From the NCBI GenBank assembly GCA_023230825.1, contig JALNWO010000072.1, positions 1-8,492 of the forward strand: a stretch of DNA of 8,492 nucleotides. The letters are read 5' to 3'. Numbering within the stretch: position 1 is the first letter of the stretch; every line of letters begins with the position of its first letter. The position numbers were made by a program, and so were the translations under genes. The stretch is from Acholeplasmataceae bacterium (GTDB lineage Bacteria; Bacillota_I; Bacilli_A; Acholeplasmatales; Acholeplasmataceae). Positions 5,199 through 8,492 of this stretch are shown here, one piece after another. The notes beneath the pieces were generated by a model. That model was not told the DNA's origin and searched no databases. It was given only the letters and a program-made list of their open reading frames with translations.

Positions 5199-6500
5199 CT
5201 ATTTTCTTTTACCCTTTTTTTGAAACGCCTTCTTAAAGTATGAACCAATTCGTTTAAAGAACTTCGTTTGATCATAACTTAAGATCGCTACTTTGTACAC
5301 AGGCGCAAACGCTAAGGTTGCTAAAACTAAGAAAATAATCATCACAATTAAAGCAATGATAGCCTCAACTAGTGTGATACTTCCAGCAGCGAAGGCGACA
5401 GGTGCTAAAATCGGCGTGAAAATCGGTACGAACGACATGATTTTCATAAAACCAGAACCGCCAGCCATCGGTGCGAAAATACCGATATAAAAACCACCTA
5501 GTAACATAAGCATAAGCGGAGATTGGAATTGTTGGTAATCTTCTTGTGTAACCGCCATCGAGGCAAACAAAGCTGCGATGACTAAATAAAAGAGGGTGCC
5601 AATAATCATAAACAACACAGAAAATAACACAACAGTCGGCCAATTGGGGAAAAGATCTGCCACATATTTCAATAAATGAACTTCAGGGCCTCCAGGCATC
5701 CCTGTACTTCCACTTAGTTGCTGATTGCCAATCAGAGCCGCAACCGCACTATATACTAGAATAAGTCCACCTTGAATAACGACGAAGAAAATACTTGAGG
5801 TAATCTTTGATAAGAAATGGATATTTGCTGGAACACTTGAAATAATTGTCTCAATTGCTTTGGTTGATTTTTCTTCAATAATATCGATCCCAACAAACTG
5901 GGTTGCCATCGTAATTAAAATGAACATCGGTAAAATCAAAATCGTCATCATCGATGATAACAACATCTCTTCTTCTGGACTTTCATAATCTGGGGGCATC
6001 ACCGGAGTTATGACCGGAGCTTGATAATCATCAATTTGGTATAAAATAATGAGTCTTTCTAATTGTCCATATAAAAGCGGATTATGTTCAGGTGTTTTTG
6101 AGTAAAGATCAAAAATTGGCGCTGCGACCGATCCTTTAAAAACAATGACAACATCCCAATCTTCATCATCCCAAAAGGCTTTTTCTTGTTCCGGATCCGT
6201 TAAATCAATATCAGTAAAAGACGTTGTTTTTTCATCAATCAAGTAATACTCATACCCACCAAAAGATTCATTTAAAATAACACTCAATTGGTCACTCACA
6301 TCGGCTTGTGCCGTTTCATTGTATAAGTCAATATGAATATTCGTAATCGGATCTTCTTCTGGTGTAAACCAACCAATAATCGTTGGTAAATTAACAATTG
6401 CAATTAACAAAATGGCGATGACGATATTCGCAATCACAAAGGCTTTTCGATAAACTCTTTTTTTCAAACCAAACTTCACTAAGAATTTAAATTTCTTCAC
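5199..6500 (-). CDS. ABC-2 type exporter permease, NatB-like
   Basis: This is the 433-residue membrane subunit that partners the ATPase encoded just upstream. The family includes the Bacillus Na+ exporter NatB, but substrates vary and none can be read from the sequence. A first helix at about 20-43 is followed by a large acidic extracytoplasmic domain (about 45-178), then helices near 180-205, 234-258, 287-312, 327-345, 352-372 and 376-400. Family-typical segments are EEKSTKAIETIISSVPA (209-225), after the second helix, and EDYQQFQSPLML (320-331). The C-terminus is basic and cytoplasmic. The start is GTG at 6500, with AAAGGTAGG upstream. It overlaps the ATPase gene by 14 bases, indicating translational coupling. 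The gene is less AT-rich than the cassette to its left and belongs to the host backbone. Confidence 0.85.
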   Translation of the reverse strand: MKKFKFLVKFGLKKRVYRKAFVIANIVIAILLIAIVNLPTIIGWFTPEEDPITNIHIDLYNETAQADVSDQLSVILNESFGGYEYYLIDEKTTSFTDIDLTDPEQEKAFWDDEDWDVVIVFKGSVAAPIFDLYSKTPEHNPLLYGQLERLIILYQIDDYQAPVITPVMPPDYESPEEEMLLSSMMTILILPMFILITMATQFVGIDIIEEKSTKAIETIISSVPANIHFLSKITSSIFFVVIQGGLILVYSAVAALIGNQQLSGSTGMPGGPEVHLLKYVADLFPNWPTVVLFSVLFMIIGTLFYLVIAALFASMAVTQEDYQQFQSPLMLMLLGGFYIGIFAPMAGGSGFMKIMSFVPIFTPILAPVAFAAGSITLVEAIIALIVMIIFLVLATLAFAPVYKVAILSYDQTKFFKRIGSYFKKAFQKKGKRK

Positions 6501-7389
6501 GAGATTTACCTACCTTTGCTATAAATATTTCACTTAAAGACGCTTTTTCAACGTCGTATTTTGTAATGTTGTCGCATTTTTTCACATAATCAAAGACAGC
6601 GTGGCTCACTTCTTTATTGGCAATCTTAACGATATAGGAGTGCTTGTTTTTAATCACTTCTTCGACACCTTCAATTTGTCGTAAGACATCAGGGTCGACA
6701 TCACCTTCAATTTGAATATTTTGTTTTTGGAAAGCTTCTTTAATTTCTTCTAAGTTACCACTAATAATCGCTTCGCCTTTTTCTAAAACGACAACCTCTT
6801 CACAAAATGATTCAACGTGGTCTAATTGATGTGAAGAAAAGACAACCATACTTCCCTTTGCTTGAAAATCATGAATTACATCGACAAACAATTTTGTATT
6901 AATAGGATCTAAACCACTAAAAGGTTCGTCTAAAATAAGCAATTTAGGATTGTTAATAATCGCTGAAATAAACTGAATTTTTTGTTGGTTTCCTTTTGAA
7001 AGTTCTTTAATCTTTTTATCGCGATAATCAACAATATCAAACCGTTCTAACCAATAATCGAGGCGCTCTAAAATTACTTTTGGTTCCATGTCCTTTAGTT
7101 GACCATAATAAAGCATCAGTTCTTTAACGGTAATTTTTGTCAACAAACTTCTTTCTTCAATCATATACCCAATTTCATTGACATTGTGGTATCCAATTTT
7201 ATCGCCAAAATAAAGGACTTCGCCTTCCGTTGGTTCGAGTAAGCCCATAATCATTCTAAACGTTGTCGTTTTTCCGGCACCATTGGTTCCTAAAAGACCA
7301 AAGATGTCACCGGGTTTAATTGTGAACGAGAGTTGCTCAACAGCGACAAAGTCACCGTACATCATTTTCGCATTTTTGACTTCTAACAT
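6487..7389 (-). CDS. ABC exporter ATPase subunit, NatA-like
   Basis: This 300-residue cytoplasmic ATPase drives the adjacent ABC-2 permease. Motifs: Walker A GTNGAGKTT (34-42, with Thr35 where Pro is usual), an EER segment at 78-80 in place of the normal Q-loop glutamine as in the NatA-like (COG4152) group, signature LSKGNQQKI (130-138), Walker B LLILDEP (150-156) followed by FSGLDP, and H-loop SSH (His187). A C-terminal regulatory tail of about 90 residues follows the ATPase core. The ATG at 7389 has AAAGAGGAA just upstream. The gene lies downstream of thrS, separated by the thrS terminator. A -10-like TATGAT (minus strand, 7433-7428) could give it its own promoter, but no good -35 is seen. 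The exact substrate is unknown. Confidence 0.9.
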   Translation of the reverse strand: MLEVKNAKMMYGDFVAVEQLSFTIKPGDIFGLLGTNGAGKTTTFRMIMGLLEPTEGEVLYFGDKIGYHNVNEIGYMIEERSLLTKITVKELMLYYGQLKDMEPKVILERLDYWLERFDIVDYRDKKIKELSKGNQQKIQFISAIINNPKLLILDEPFSGLDPINTKLFVDVIHDFQAKGSMVVFSSHQLDHVESFCEEVVVLEKGEAIISGNLEEIKEAFQKQNIQIEGDVDPDVLRQIEGVEEVIKNKHSYIVKIANKEVSHAVFDYVKKCDNITKYDVEKASLSEIFIAKVGKSREEI

Positions 7390-7440
7390 ACCGTTCCTCT
7401 TTTCTTTTTGGATTACGAGTTTATCTTATCATAAATCCAC

Positions 7441-7476
7441 TTAAAAGAAAAGAACACAAACTCAAGTTTGTGTTCT
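7441..7476 (-). terminator. Rho-independent terminator of thrS
   Basis: Read on the minus strand, an 11-bp perfect stem (7476-7466 with 7461-7451) closes a four-base loop and is followed by TTTCTTTTAA. It begins five bases after the thrS stop codon, so thrS transcription largely ends before the NatA-like gene. Confidence 0.9.
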
Positions 7477-7481
7477 CAATT

Positions 7482-8492
7482 TTAATGAATTGGTTGGACC
7501 ATTTCTTTAGCAACCATCTCCAAGAAAACTTCAAGAGAAACGGTTGTTTGTTTTTGGTTACCGTATTTACGGTAGGTAACACTTTGATCCTTTACTTCAT
7601 TATCACCAATGACTAAAGCGTAAGGAATTTTTAAAGTTTGCGTTTCCCTAATCTTATAACCTAACTTCTCATCACGGATATCTGTTTCAACACGATAGCC
7701 GTGTTTTTTGAGTTGATCACTGACATGTTCTGCATAAGATGAATGAAACTCATTATTAACCGGTATTACAGCAACTTGTACTGGTGCAAGCCAGTAAGGG
7801 AATGCACCTTTATATTCTTCAGTTAAATAAGCCACGAAGCGTTCCATTGTTGAGACGATCCCACGATGAATAACGACAGGGCGATGCTCATTTCGGCCAT
7901 CTTCACCAACATACGTTAAATCAAAGCGTTCGGGCAACAAGAAATCAAGTTGAATTGTTGATAATGTTTCACTATGACCTAGGGCTGTTTTTACTTGAAC
8001 GTCTAATTTAGGGCCATAAAAGGCTGCTTCTCCAACTGCTTCATAATAGGGTAGGCCAAACTCATCCATCGCTTCTTTAATCATCGCTTCAGCTTTGTTC
8101 CACATCTCATCATCTGGGAAGTATTTTTCTTTATCTTCTGGATCACGATAACTTAGACGGAGTTTAAAATCGGTGATGTTGAAGTCTTCGTACACTTTTA
8201 GCATTAAATCAATGGTCCGTTTGAATTCTTCTTTGATTTGGTCTGTGCGGACAAAAATATGTGCATCATTTAAAGTCATTTCACGAACTCTTTGAAGACC
8301 AGAAAGAGCCCCTGATTTTTCGTAACGATGCATTTGGCCAAGTTCAGCAATGCGAATCGGAAATTCACGATAAGAGTGGACATCGTTTTTATAAATTAAC
8401 ATGTGATGAGGACAGTTCATAGGTCTTAAAACAAGTTGCTCTCCATCGCCTAAATCCATTGGTGGAAACATTGAATCTTGGTAATGATCCCA
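7482..8492 (-). CDS. thrS: Threonyl-tRNA synthetase, C-terminal fragment
   Basis: These are the last 336 residues of cytoplasmic ThrRS, a class II enzyme that charges tRNA-Thr. The frame is open to the window edge, beginning [11 protein letters not shown], so the Met at 8471 is internal and about half of the protein lies outside. The zinc site that selects threonine is complete: Cys27 in MNCPHH, His in NDAHIF, and His in [14 protein letters not shown], which is also class II motif 3. Motif 2 is around [17 protein letters not shown]. The final 100 residues, from about [11 protein letters not shown], are the anticodon-binding domain. The NCPHHM form of motif is the one usual in Firmicutes. The gene ends with TAA next to its terminator. 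It is a conserved backbone gene and nothing looks broken. Confidence 0.96.
   Translation of the reverse strand, partial: WDHYQDSMFPPMDLGDGEQLVLRPMNCPHHMLIYKNDVHSYREFPIRIAELGQMHRYEKSGALSGLQRVREMTLNDAHIFVRTDQIKEEFKRTIDLMLKVYEDFNITDFKLRLSYRDPEDKEKYFPDDEMWNKAEAMIKEAMDEFGLPYYEAVGEAAFYGPKLDVQVKTALGHSETLSTIQLDFLLPERFDLTYVGEDGRNEHRPVVIHRGIVSTMERFVAYLTEEYKGAFPYWLAPVQVAVIPVNNEFHSSYAEHVSDQLKKHGYRVETDIRDEKLGYKIRETQTLKIPYALVIGDNEVKDQSVTYRKYGNQKQTTVSLEVFLEMVAKEMVQPIH

Noticed and set aside
5293..5643. Plus-strand and alternate minus-strand frames inside the permease gene
   Set aside because: They overlap a permease with clear membrane helices and family motifs; shadows.

Overview
The window looks like the chromosome of a low-GC Firmicute- or Acholeplasma/Izemoplasma-type bacterium. 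The flanking housekeeping genes (the end of ptsI, a natAB-like ABC exporter pair, the end of thrS) are Firmicute-like. Shine-Dalgarno sites are strong. TGA is used as a real stop (end of the transporter gene at 2383-2385) and tryptophan is TGG, so the standard bacterial code applies and Mycoplasma-type code 4 does not. No closer identification can be made from the sequence alone.

Layout. 1-399: C-terminal end of PTS enzyme I, plus strand. 400-765: an AT-rich gap ending in a near-consensus promoter. 766-3764: a compact plus-strand operon of three genes. These are a one-piece ABC exporter (539 aa), a radical SAM/SPASM enzyme (404 aa) whose start overlaps the exporter stop as ATGA, and a 24-residue peptide gene with its own strong ribosome binding site. 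A 15-bp hairpin terminator closes the operon. 3899-4882: a regulator with a C-terminal ArsR-like winged helix and a large unrecognised N-terminal part. 4883-5139: AT-rich sequence without genes. 5140-5187: a shared bidirectional terminator. 5199-7389 (minus): a natB/natA-like ABC-2 exporter pair. 7441-7476: thrS terminator. 7482-8492 (minus): C-terminal part of threonyl-tRNA synthetase.

The central region (about 400-5139) appears to be a small RiPP (ribosomally made, post-translationally modified peptide) cassette set between conserved housekeeping genes. The proposed flow is as follows. The tiny peptide at 3640-3714 is the substrate. The SPASM enzyme probably binds it through its own N-terminal PqqD-like segment and installs a radical-based crosslink or other modification. 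The exporter moves the product out or gives self-protection. The adjacent winged-helix protein probably controls expression. The peptide contains a single Cys in an N-x-x-C arrangement (residues 9-12) in a Gly- and aromatic-rich core. I do not recognise it as a named RiPP family. Neither a leader peptidase nor a C39 domain is present, so how, or whether, the peptide is cleaved is open.
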